A stretch of 64,000 nt of DNA, from the NCBI GenBank assembly GCA_003260075.1, contig QLIY01000087.1, positions 1 to 64,000 of the forward strand, given 5' to 3'. Source of the stretch: Phallusia mammillata (lineage: Eukaryota > Chordata > Ascidiacea > Phlebobranchia > Ascidiidae). The notes under the pieces were generated by a model. It did not search any database and was not told the DNA's origin. It saw nothing but the letters and a program-made list of their open reading frames with translations. Below are positions 12,017-22,700 of the stretch, one piece after another. Position 1 is the stretch's first letter, and each line of letters begins with the position of its first letter. A program made the translations under genes and the position numbers.

Positions 12017-13742
12017 CATAGTATTTAAACCACATTACCTGTAATTAAATACAGCTCCATTTGAACCGTTTTAGATTAGTAGACATCACAAAACACATGG
12101 TGTTGTATATAAATACCTAAAAGTTGATTTTTGATAATTTCCAAGGTTTAACATACCATTGGGAAGCCTGTGTTTGTTTGTTTACTTTCATATCCTTAGT
12201 TTGCTGTTCAAAACCAACTGTCCTGCTTTGGTTTTCTGTTTTTTTAGTGGTGCCCTTGTAAACTCCAATGAGAAGTTCAGTTGTAAATTGTAACAACCCT
12301 TGTATACAGTGTGAAAACAACCACAACTTTTTTAGCATGCCATGTGCCATAGTTACCTAACTTTATACACCGAATACATCAATAAAATATTTGCTAAATT
12401 GATGTAAGTAATGGTGCCAACAAAACATACAGTACTTTTAATGTGCAAGTTGCGTACCCAAAAACAATACTTACCTACACCAAACACATCAACAAAATAT
12501 TTGCTAAATTGATGGTAGTAGGTGTCAATGAATCATACACTACTTTTATTCTGCACACTGCATACCCAAAACCATACTTACCTAAATTTATACACTGAAT
12601 AAATCAACAAAATACATGCTAAATTGTTGTAACCAGTGGTACCAATAAAACTAACAGTACTTTTATTGTGCATGCTGCATACCCAAAACAATAGTTACCT
12701 TACTTATTGTACACTGAATACATCAACAAAATATTTGCTAAACTGGTTTATTAAGTGCTGCCACTACAACCTGAAAACATACAGTATTTTTATTGTACAT
12801 GCTCTGTACCCAAAACAATAGTAACCATACTAATTTTGCACTGACACATCAAAAAATATTAACCAAACTAATGTAACTATGTTGCTAATAAGTGAATTTA
12901 TACCTCGGAGTGTGCTCGATTTCAGTTTATTGAACTTAACAACCCAAAATGTATGCACTGTACTGCCATACTTGTCATCATTCATTTTTGTGCTTTTATT
13001 ATGGAAGGCAGAGATATATCGTTGAACTAATTGTGGTACATAAAAATCATTTCAACAACTTAGTGTGTTTTTTACCTTGGTGAGCTATTGTGTCTTATGT
13101 TCCAACTATTCAGCACTGGTGTTCTGAATGCTCTCCCTTTTTTGAGTATTGTTGCACGCGCTATTCGTTTTTTGCTATTAAATAAAAGTGTGCCAGTGTG
13201 TGGTGTTCTTGACATGATCCCAGTGTTAGTACTGTATTATTGTAGTATTACCAGGAAGACATTGTGTTGATTGTAAAAGATGTTTTAGCACAGGTAAGAA
13301 GTGTTTGTCAGTGTTTTTTTTAGGATTTAACTGTGAGTCTGTACATTTCAAACTCTTTTATGTGTTGCTATGTAAGCCAACACAAGTTTCATAAAATTTG
13401 TAACTTGTTTGTAAGATTTTTGTACAATGGTACTTTTTGTGATAGTCACTGTGATGAGCTTCTGCCAAATAATATGGTGTAGCTGCAGCATGTGTAGTCA
13501 TGAGCCACCAATTGTGCCATCCATTATATTACGCAGCTATTTCTGGCTTGGTGATTGTTCAGTGCAATTGTATTGCTGTGTTTTCTTTCACCGAGCAAAT
13601 CCAACTCAGCTCTATTAAGCTTGAACTAAAGATATGTTTGAGCCAACAACTGGAACCTTGTGACTAGAAATTAAATTTTCATAGTGTAACACCGAAGAAA
13701 GAATGGATACTTTAACTGTGACCGGTGGTCTGACTTGCGAAC
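12017..13742. other. Intergenic DNA between the folate-receptor-like gene and WDR55
   Basis: Apart from a tandem repeat (12345-12870) this is AT-rich sequence. ORFs on both strands stay under 80 codons and show no recognisable domain. Confidence 0.5.
12345..12870. repeat. Diverged tandem repeat, about 110-125 bp per unit, four to five units
   Basis: The phrase ATCAACAAAATATTTGCTAA recurs with variation near 12377, 12487, 12602, 12722 and 12848. It alternates with a phrase close to ACAGTACTTTTATTGTGCA and then TACCCAAAACAATA. Units have drifted by many substitutions, so the array is old. Confidence 0.75.
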
Positions 13743-13750
13743 TCTTATGA

Positions 13751-13958
13751 CAGGGGTGGGGAACCTGCGGGCCGCATGCAACCCGCTTATTTTTTTAATG
13801 TGGCCCACGTCACAATTATGTAAAGTATACAAAATAGGACCTAAAAAATAAAATTTTGATGTTCAGATTTATTTCCTTGAATGACTTCGACATTATAGGT
13901 GATTTATATTCAATATCTCCCCTTTTAACATTATGACGTCAAACTTTGAAAAAAAATG

Positions 13959-14031
<73 letters not shown>

Positions 14032-14412
14032 TTGTCTCTCCTTGCAGTAACAATTCATTTGCCATGTGGTGTTAGTTTTGAATTGATTTTAGAGCTATTA
14101 GCTTACTGTACAAATTGTTGGATCCTTTCATTGTTATTTAAAATTTATTCTTTAAAAAAAGAAATATCCATGATGAAGCTACTGTGTTACAGAAAGAATG
14201 GACCAACTCATATTTTTTGTAGAAATGAGTGATAAACCTGTATGTCTTGTTTGTTGCAAATGTAGCAGCAAATAAAAACAAAATCAGGAGCGTTGAAATA
14301 TCAAGTAACTTAAATGCTTTGGGTGTTTGACACGAAATAAAAAAAATTTGACCCACCCAAAATGTTGTGCAATTCATGCGGCCCGCAGTACTAAGTAGGT
14401 TCCCCACCCCTG
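13751..14412. mobile_element. hAT-like element (CAGGGGTGGGGAACC) with a 72-base C-run inside
   Basis: Inverted termini CAGGGGTGGGGAACC and GGTTCCCCACCCCTG, perfect 8-bp duplication TCTTATGA at 13743-13750 and 14413-14420. The interior carries C-run 13960-14031, so its true length is unknown. It lies directly downstream of the WDR55 stop codon, in or near the 3' UTR. Confidence 0.9.
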
Positions 14413-14480
14413 TCTTATGAGATTGCAGACCATGCTTTGAAAAACACAATTCTAAAGCAACATGAACAAGTGCAATATTT

Positions 14481-17400
14481 TCATTCGGGTTCAGATTCAC
14501 CATCTATGCTACTTTCTGAATCTGAAAGTTCATCCGAATCAGGCAAATCACTGCCCAAATCTGAATCACTGTCTTCATCAGCGGATGGTACCACAACGTC
14601 TTTTTCAAAGTCTGCGAAAAATTCTTTGCGACCATGTCCCACACCACTCTGGGACATTTTTTCATTCTTTTTGTGTTTTTCTGGTTTGCCCTGTGGATCC
14701 ACATCAGTTTCATGAAGATGTTCAACACTCCAAAACCTGGGTTTAAAAATTTTTTGATATGCTGTTTATGACATGGGTTTATGTTAGGGACCGGCCAAAA
14801 CTGCAAATGTTCTGTTTGGTCGAGCACCGATCATCTAAGTTAATGCTCAGTGCATTGCGACGTCACAAACATTCCTAATTGCAGCTAGTTTTGTAGCTTT
14901 CCTAGGTCCCGTACATCACCAGCGGTATGTTAAGATGTACATACCCCAGAAATATGTGTTATTCCAATCTAGCGCATTTTTGAAACGTCATTTTTTTGTA
15001 TCCTTTCGAACAGTAGTTTCGTACACAGGGCATGAATACACAAATTTAATGCTCGGGTCAGTTTGTGCAACTGCTAGGCCAAGCATGGAGTATCATAAAT
15101 AGTGATGCTCCGTATGGAGTACTCAGGTTCTGGCTCAGCCCATCCCTAGTTTATTTTACCAATTCAACTTAGAACATTTTTACCTTACCTGACTGTGCTA
15201 TCATGCGAACAACTTGCCAAAAACCGTCCATCTGTTGTACACTTTACTTTTTCAACTGGCATTCCATCATGGTCACCAACCACACCAAGAAAACGATTTG
15301 GTAGTATATGAACCGCCCTGTGTGGAAAACAGTAATGCTGTTCATTTTGATTGCCCAAAAGACAACACATTTACAGTAGTGTTGCATAGTTCAACATCTC
15401 ACAATTCAATCATGTGTTGCTTTAACCATTAAGTATTTTGCCAAGCAATAGTTTGTACACAAGTTTAATGTATTTTTCCAAACACCAGGGACATGGTGTC
15501 AATTTAACATAGAAGTATCACAAAAGTCAGGGGGATCATCAGATAAACAAAGCATGCATATCAGTCACAGTCAGTGTTTTTTTAAGGTGTTTTGGGGGAC
15601 CGAAACGGTCCCCCAAATTTCTCCAGCGGTTTCCCAAATAAGCAAATATGGCTATTTTTTGGTATTTAAATGAAACACTTGCGGTCTCTTAAAACTACTT
15701 AGCGGTCACCCAAACCAAACCTTAAAAAAAACCTGGTCACAGTAAGTTATTTTTATCCATGACTTACCGAATTTTGCCATCACTTGATGCAGTACATACA
15801 ATATCTTCAGTAACTTTTGCTATGTGATCAATAGAATCTGTATGACCTGGAAACTTATCAGACGGTGCAGCAAACTCATCCCAGTTATACAACAACATAA
15901 GACCATCGGCCAAACCAGCAATAACTTTCTTGTTGTCCTGAGTAAATAAATTCAGTTTATCGTGCCTTATGTCTAAAATACAAAGAACATAAGTCACAGA
16001 GCTAAGATGAATGCATTCATACTGGGATCAGCTCTGAAGTGTCCATGCAAACCAGTGAACAGAAACATACTTATTTTTAAATCATAGTACGTCGACCTAG
16101 CTTGTGTAGCTCAGTTCGTAAAGCGCAGTTCTAGGGAAATACACCAGTCGTGGGTCTGAATCCCATCACAGGCTATATAATTCCAATATGTATCAAGCTA
16201 TATGGGAATACTTGGGGGACAGACTTGATTCAGTACAACACCTTATATACGCCTGGCATACTATGATCAGTGACACAGAGTATTTTTTCAGTAATAAATA
16301 CCTTGACAACTTTAGCACACAGAATATCACACTCTTCATTCTCAGATTGTACGATAAACTTTCTTTGTCTGGCATTAAATGTGGCCATAGTTCCATCCCC
16401 ACTGACAGCAAACAGTAACCTGTGCCCCCCCCCCCATCAATAGAATCTGTATGACCTGGAAACTTATCAGACGGTGCAGCAAATTCATCCCAGTTATACA
16501 ACAACATAAGACCATCAGCCAAACCGGCAATAACTTTCTTGTTGTCCTGAGTAAATAAATTCAGTTTATTGTGCCTTATGTCTAAAACACATTTATATAT
16601 TTGCAAATACAAAGAACATAAGTCACAGAGCTAAGATGAAGGCATTCATACTGGGATCAGCCCTGAAGTGTCCATGCAAACCAGTGAACAAAAACATACT
16701 CATTTTTAAATCATAGTACGTCGACCTAGCTTGTGTAGCTCAGTTCGTAGAGCGCGCCCCCCCCCCTCTTCCATTACAGCAGTGTTTCCCTTGCGCAAAT
16801 CCCACAACTAAAAACAGAAAATCAATGTTAAACTGAGTTAGCTATGCTTCATTGTTTCTATTGCTATTTTAAAGGAGCTTGGAGTCTGACATGTTTTACA
16901 CATCTGTATAGTTTAGTCTGATATTTCATACAGTAATGTAGGTTCAATAAAAAGCATCAACCAAATGCTCAACTAACAAAATCTGTCAAACTATTTAACT
17001 ATGACATAGAAACCAAATGCTAAATTTAAGGTAAAGAGCACATAATATAATATAAAAAGCACATATATCCCCCCCCCCTTGAAACGACGCACCAGGGCGT
17101 CGCGACACACAGTTTGAGAACTACTGGTTTAGTCTGATATTTCAAAGCCTGCCCCAAATTACCCCAAACCCCAAAGCAAAGCCCCAAATTAGACAAGGTG
17201 TAAATTTAAGGCAAAGAGCACATAATACAACATAAAGCACAAGTGTGTAGTTTATAACAGGTGTAACCTGATCTTTTGTTGCTTATCGGAAGTTTACCTA
17301 ACACAAATTGACAATATTCAATACATTTGTACCTTTAATCCCCCCCCCCAAAGCACACATAATACAAAAAACAATTCAGTGCAAAAAGCTATGCTGGCTG

Positions 17401-19724
17401 TTGCAAAGCCCCAAATTAGACAAGCAGTAAATTTAAGGTAAAGAGCACATAATACAACATAAAGCACAAGTGTGTATAATTTATAACAGGTGTAACCTGA
17501 TATTCTGTTGCTCAGGAAGTTTAACTCACACAAATTTATAATATTCAACATATTTGTACCTTTAACGTTCCACCATCATCTCCAGTTGCCAGTAAATTTT
17601 TGTCAATTATTGCAAGACTGTATGGAGGTGAACTGAAAACATTTTTTTAAAGTGTTTTTTAAAGCTGAATTTGTGTAAGTTATTTGCACCTTGCGTTACC
17701 AGACAATAAAACTTGGGTCATATACACACATATCTGGTCTTTATAAAATATATAAACAACTCCTTTGTTTTTTATACTCAGTTTTTAATATTGTTTGACA
17801 TCAATTTAAAGTGTGCTAAGTTTTTGAGGTTAACTTGTACCTGTGAATATCAGTAAACTTTGAAGCCACTTTTCCAGTACAAGTATTGATAGTTTGCAAT
17901 GTCCTGTCCTTTGTTAGCACAAAAACATCTGAAACAATTTTTTGCGATGTTTTAAACAAAATATTAAAAATTTCATTAAAATTATAATAATAATTATTTG
18001 TAATAACTGGTGGAAATATCTTCCCTTTAAAAACTTGAGCTGCTTAGCAAACTATTGCTGCTAAATATATAAAAAGATCAAAATAATATGCAGCAAAATA
18101 AAACTTTTTTTTAATATAGCACACTGAAAAGTTAATTTCCTTTTTTATATATGTACCATAATCACTTACCATCGCCAGTAGAGGAAAATGATAAACATCG
18201 GCAAGGCTTAGTTGATGCTCTTATCTTAAATTTTCTTTCTGAATCTTCTCCTGGATTACATTTATGTCTGTATGAAGACATATTATTAATTGCCCCCCCC
18301 CCTTTGAGGTTAACTTGTACCTGTGAATATCAGTAAACTTTGAAGCCACTGTTCCAGTACAAGTATTGATAGTTTGCAATGCCCTGTCCTTTGTTAGCAC
18401 AAAAACATCTGAAACAATTTTTTGCAATGTTTTAAACAAAATATTAAAAATTTCATTAAAATTATAATAATAATTATTTGTAATAACTGGTGGAAATATC
18501 TTCCCTTTAAAAACTTGAGCTGCTTAGCAAACTATTGCTGCTAAATATATAAAAAGATCAAAATAATATGCAGCAAAATAAAACTTTTTTTGAATATAGC
18601 ACACTGAAAAGTTTATTTCCTTTTTTATATATGTACCATAATCACTTACCATCGCCAGTAGAGGAAAATGATAAACATCGGCAAGGCTTAGTTGATGCTC
18701 TTATCTTAAATTTTCTTTCTGAATCTTCTCCTGGATTACATTTATGTCTGTATGAAGACATATTATTAATTACCCACATTGGATTTTATGGCACATTTCG
18801 CCGAGATCTCGGGTGTGCACGAAGAATTTTTAAGCGTGCAAGTGTGCAAGAAGAAATTTTAGGGTGTACACGAACCAGTCAAGTGTGCACCTTATCAAGA
18901 AAAATTTACAAATATTTAACAAAATCTCAAAATAACTGTCAAATGCAATTGCGCCACTGGTTAACTAATGTAACTAATCTGGAAAACAGAAGTTATTTAG
19001 CGCCTCTAAATAATGTTTTGTCAATAACGCAAGAAAACAACAGAAAATTTTTGTCGAAGGCTTTTTCCGAGGGGTTGTTCAAGTGTGCAATCAAACTTGA
19101 AAAAAAATAGTCTCGGGTGTGCAGCTGCCATACTATCCATACTGGTTAATTGGCAACAAAATTTGTAACACAACTAACTTTGTTACATACGGACCAAAAT
19201 ATTTCGATTTATACACAATAATTCTGTTGTTTTTTGTTTTACATTTTTTGTTGTGCAGGCAAGTTGCACCCCCCCCCCCAAAATTTGTAACACAACTAAC
19301 TTTGTTACATACGGACCAAAATATTTAGATTTATACACAATAATTCTGTTGTTTTTTGTTGTGCAGGCAAGTTGCGTCCCTTCTGTGGCTTTCATTTTAC
19401 ACAATCGAAGACAATAGAATGACAATATAAACTGTCGAAAAGTTGGAATGTTTTACACTAATATATTGGCTTGTATCTTGTTGCTGAGAATCAGAATATT
19501 TAACACCTTGAATTGGGCACCTTAAATTAGTATGTTGTTGTTCAAATACAATATAGATAAAACACTTACACTGTTACGTATCCGTTTAGGTTTGCTGTAG
19601 CTAATGCATAAAATTCCAACGGATGGAATGAAATATCCACAAAGTCGGAATGCCCGGTAATAGCTTTCGGTCTCTCCACTTGTGTCTTAGTTTCATCACC
19701 GCTTTCATCTTCTGAGTCGCTCAT
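14481..19724 (-). CDS. WDR55: WDR55 homologue, WD-repeat nucleolar protein
   Basis: Exons in gene order on the minus strand: 19724-19570, 18747-18650, 17928-17841, 17632-17560, 16807-16767 (truncated by a C-run), 16424-16302, 15937-15768, 15317-15189 and 14736-14481. Phases agree except across the C-run. WDR55 landmarks are LLATGDDGG, FAVSGDGTMATFNAR, VIAGLADGLMLLYNW, IVCTASSDGKIR, ILPNRFLGVVGDHDG and GRFLASCSHDSTVRFW, then a Lys-rich and Asp/Ser-rich acidic tail (DEDSDSDLGSDLPDSD). The N-terminus MSDSEDESGDET is acidic too. In other animals WDR55 is nucleolar and needed for rRNA processing; the role here is by homology. About 15 codons between LWDLRKGNTAVMEE and RLLFAVSGDG appear lost at the junction. 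For exons 2 and 3 the right-hand copies are listed for exon 2 and the left-hand for exon 3; both have duplicates. Transposons occupy several introns. Confidence 0.9.
14785..15148. mobile_element. hAT-like element (TAGGGATGTGCC family), second copy
   Basis: It begins TAGGGACCGGCC and ends CATCCCTA. Flanking 8-mers GTTTATGT (14777-14784) and GTTTATTT (15149-15156) match at 7 of 8. The interior is the reverse complement of 11558-11930, including the GCTCGG-type core. It lies in the last WDR55 intron. Confidence 0.8.
15572..15735. mobile_element. 164-bp hAT-like MITE (CAGTGTTTTTTTAAGG)
   Basis: The left end CAGTGTTTTTTTAAGG and right end CCTTAAAAAAAACCTG are imperfect inverted repeats. The perfect 8-bp duplication is GTCACAGT at 15564-15571 and 15736-15743. 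It lies 32 bp from a WDR55 exon boundary (15768), within the intron. Confidence 0.8.
16099..16176 (+). repeat. tRNA-derived SINE-like sequence
   Basis: It has a tRNA A-box-like stretch, TAGCTCAGTTCGTAAAGCGC (16107-16126), and a B-box-like GGGTCTGAATCCC (16152-16164). The anticodon arm and acceptor stem do not pair cleanly, so a SINE head or tRNA relic fits better than a working tRNA. A second, truncated copy at 16730-16756 belongs to the allelic duplicate beside C-run 16757-16766. Confidence 0.5.
16436..16756 (-). other. Displaced allelic copy of 15829-16150 inside WDR55
   Basis: Bounded by C-runs on both sides (16425-16435 and 16757-16766), this block repeats part of the WDR55 exon ending IVCTASSDGKIR, its upstream intron and the SINE. 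Its position between two parts of what should be consecutive coding sequence breaks the reading frame of the assembled gene. Confidence 0.75.
17020..17560. repeat. Three related blocks around C-runs 17069-17078 and 17340-17349
   Basis: A phrase close to AAATTTAAGGTAAAGAGCAC begins near 17021, 17201 and 17430. The second and third blocks are near-identical for over 100 bp on the two sides of C-run 17340-17349. A related sequence recurs near 20330-20410, so an underlying dispersed repeat is also present. Bases 17079-17126 are the right end of a hAT-like element (ends AGTTTGAGAACTACTG), its left part lost at the C-run. Confidence 0.55.
17829..18770 (-). repeat. WDR55 exon 2-exon 3 block present twice around C-run 18293-18302
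   Basis: 17829-18292 and 18303-18770 are about 99% identical and each holds exon 3 (17841-17928; 18321-18408) and exon 2 (18170-18267; 18650-18747). Joining all four would repeat one WD unit, whereas one copy of each gives a normal WDR55. The duplicate is therefore probably a second haplotype. Confidence 0.8.
18780..19137. mobile_element. Possible DNA element with GTGTGCA motifs
   Basis: The imperfect termini GGATTTTATGGCA and TGCCATACTATCC are inverted. Between them GTGTGCA or GTGTACA occurs six times near both ends, like subterminal repeats of some DNA transposons. A + strand reading frame stays open for about 110 codons here but resembles nothing known. No clear target duplication. It lies in WDR55 intron 1. 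Confidence 0.3.
19159..19377. repeat. Allelic-type duplicate around C-run 19269-19279
   Basis: 19159-19268 recurs as 19280-19377 with a short internal deletion. WDR55 intron 1. Confidence 0.7.
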
Positions 19725-22700
19725 CTTTTATCAGCAAGTGAATAGTACCTTGAAATGAGCTCTGAAAATCAACAAGCAACCCAAATGTTTACTAAACTTA
19801 CTTGTTTATCACTTGCCATGCAGGTTACGGTTTGGGGAAATCCCCTCAATTACTGATGAAACGCAAGTAAACACTTGGTGGCGGTAAATAGCAAAAAAAG
19901 TTACGGTTCTAAAATTCTTGACACAAATTCAGCAAAATGATCCACTCATATAAAAAACACGATGTATCTTCGTTTCATTTACATCCAAAGCTGTGACTGG
20001 CATATATTTTCCTCAGAGGATTTTGGTTGCGAATAACGATTTTATAAAACCGCAAACTAAAAATAAAAACGACTAGCCTACTTTAAATCTAGCTTGGTTG
20101 GTATTTGCAGTAACAAGCGAAAGCTTAAAATCGAATGTACGTATAAGTGCGTATAACACAAAGTCATTTTCGGCAATAACATAACAAACCGTGAACTCGA
20201 TTTAATCCAATTACATTTACAAAATCCAATCTATTTAGAGATGATTATTTTGGGCGATGCCTCCGATTCATCTGTGGATGTACGGATTAGCTCTATTGAG
20301 AAGTGTGTAAGGTGGGCATCCCGGCGCACATAAAGCACACAAAACACAAACAAACAAATCGGCGCAAAAGGCTATACTGGCGTTGCAAATGCCGCAAATT
20401 AGGTGAGGTGTATGTAGTTCTGCATTCGTGGTTGCAGCTGCGCAAGTCTTGTAAAGGTTTCGCTTCATTTTAGGTTTCAGAATAAGTTGGATTGGATTTT
20501 AACATGCCCAAATAAGGTTTCAGGCATTATAGTTGATGTGTACATTCACGTGGAGTTTTGTTAGTGCTTGATCGGAAACTCGGTTGGTTTGGTCCTAGTA
20601 AGTTATTCAATAGCGGTTTTCGGGATTCGAGTTGTTATACTTCTTTATATTTTTTCGTATAGCGCCCTTCATTTATTCGTATGTTCCAAGATTGACGTGC
20701 ATCGAGTTTATAGATGTTTACAAAGTTGCACAACTTTCTTAGAAAGGAATGGAAACAATTAGGTTTTATGTAGTAAATCAAAAGAACTCCCGAAATTGTC
20801 TAATGAGACGTGAATGTCCAAGCATAACGTTGTGAACCCAAACGTTTAAGTGTGAAATAAAAATTTGTCGAGACTAAAGACATATTTTTTCACAAATAAT
20901 TTGGCTACCTTTCGCGTTATCTTTTAATTAAATCTTTTCCCATTATCTTTAAAAACGCTATGAATTGTGTAGGCTGCCAAACAATAAGTATAAAGAAATC
21001 GTGTATAACAATAAATATAGGTTACACGCGAACATAACCCTCATAAAATCTAGGGTTGCTATGAATTAGGGTTATCTATATCAGGAAATGAATGTCATAT
21101 TTCGTTCAACAAATGTCTCACCTCGACCCCGAAAAATTTTCGCATAGTTGACACGCAGGGCGTTCACGCCGACCCGAACCTGTTTGGGAAAATTAAGTGG
21201 GGGCAAGCCGACGTTTACATCAGCGGTGTACTTACAATAAGACCTGTTTCCGTCCGCCTCTACCATAACTGATGTCCTGCGACAGCCACGTCACGCTAAG
21301 GACAATCACAACATTCTTTTGTGCGTGTTTATGACAATGAATGTCGTCTATTACTCCATGTTTTGAAACTACATCAGCCATGAAGCGTGTGGAAATTTTT
21401 TACTCATCGACTGCTCAATTTGCAGCCTGCTGTTGTGTTTTATCGCATTCTTGGGGTGTAAACTCAGGTGCCAAAGGCTTATGCGAGTTGGCGACGCTCG
21501 TTAATTGTGCTTGTGTTCACAGGTAGTTTGCCAAAGCAAACTAATTAGTGTGTTTGCACATCTGAACTAAGCAAGTGTTACTGGTAGCGCAAACATAACC
21601 AAGCGACCTGACAAATAAAGACAAGCTGGCTGTTCGCATGCAAAGTTGGAAAACACCAGCATATTAACGGTAAGTTACTTTTACAAAAGCAAGATTATCT
21701 TTAAAAATGTGGCACTGTACAAAATATTACACATATCTTCTTCGTGTTTGCTTTAATAATTTGCAAGGTAAAAGTACTTTCTTAACTGTTTACCACTATA
21801 GGTAGCTTATAGACTACGTTTGTTTTAAGCATTATTGACATTGTTTTCAGTAAATACACCAGTTACCCAAAACATGCAAAAAATAAGGAATTTGTCATTT
21901 TGAAGCTTGTCAAAATGATTTGCCGGTTTGCGAGGTCTTAAGGCTTTGCTGTAAACACTGACTAGGCGGATTAGGGCGCAGGAGTAAAGGCACGTAATAA
22001 AGTCGACCGTTAAGGAGTCGTGAAGGCTTTGATTGCCTACTTCATCCAGAACAAACACTTTTTCCAAAGTGATTTACCCCCACCTTCAGCGTTTTGTTGT
22101 AAGTGCCTGGTTGTACGTGACATTGCGAAACTCAATTGTGACGTCACAGTGTCTACATATGACATCACAAGCTCACGCCAACACTCCCTCTAGAGGTGTA
22201 TTTATTGTAATGGGGCTGCTCTTTTCAGCGCAGGCAGTTAGGGTCAATGGCTGTACTATGGATCATTTATTTGGGCAAGATTTGTCCCGTGCGTGCGCCG
22301 TCACCGTTTTTTGTCACCTTAGTACCATTTTTATTGCTTTCGAACATCTGCGTTAGTTAATAATTGATGAAAAGATAAGTCTGCCGCGACTACGTGAATT
22401 TTTATTCGAGTTTGATGCTGTTGAACGACTTATTACAGGTGTCGTGTGAAAGTCCAACGAAGGCATTTGTTCTATTGAAGCTTTTTGATTACAGGTTATA
22501 CCAAAGGTTGATTTTAGAACAGGTTTTTAGTGAATGTTACAAGTACGGTAAGGCACTTTTGGAACTAAGATGATCAGTGTTATTTTAACCAAGACGTAAC
22601 TATGGATGTTTTTCTCAGAATTCAAACATACAATTGAAGTTATATGAGATTAAGCTGTAGCACACAAATCTTCAGCATTTGACCCAATAGTTTTTAGGTA

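Noticed and set aside
14504-14827. 107-codon minus-strand ORF
   Set aside because: Alternative frame of the WDR55 last exon, running into a transposon.
16099-16176. Functional tRNA gene
   Set aside because: A- and B-box-like motifs are present, but stems do not pair well and no anticodon loop can be assigned.
18568-19110. 180-codon + strand protein
   Set aside because: Its first half is the antisense of WDR55 exon 2 and intron; the rest has no recognisable domain.
22033-22356. 107-codon + strand ORF upstream of MID
   Set aside because: No domain, splice partner or compositional bias; chance ORF in an intergenic region.
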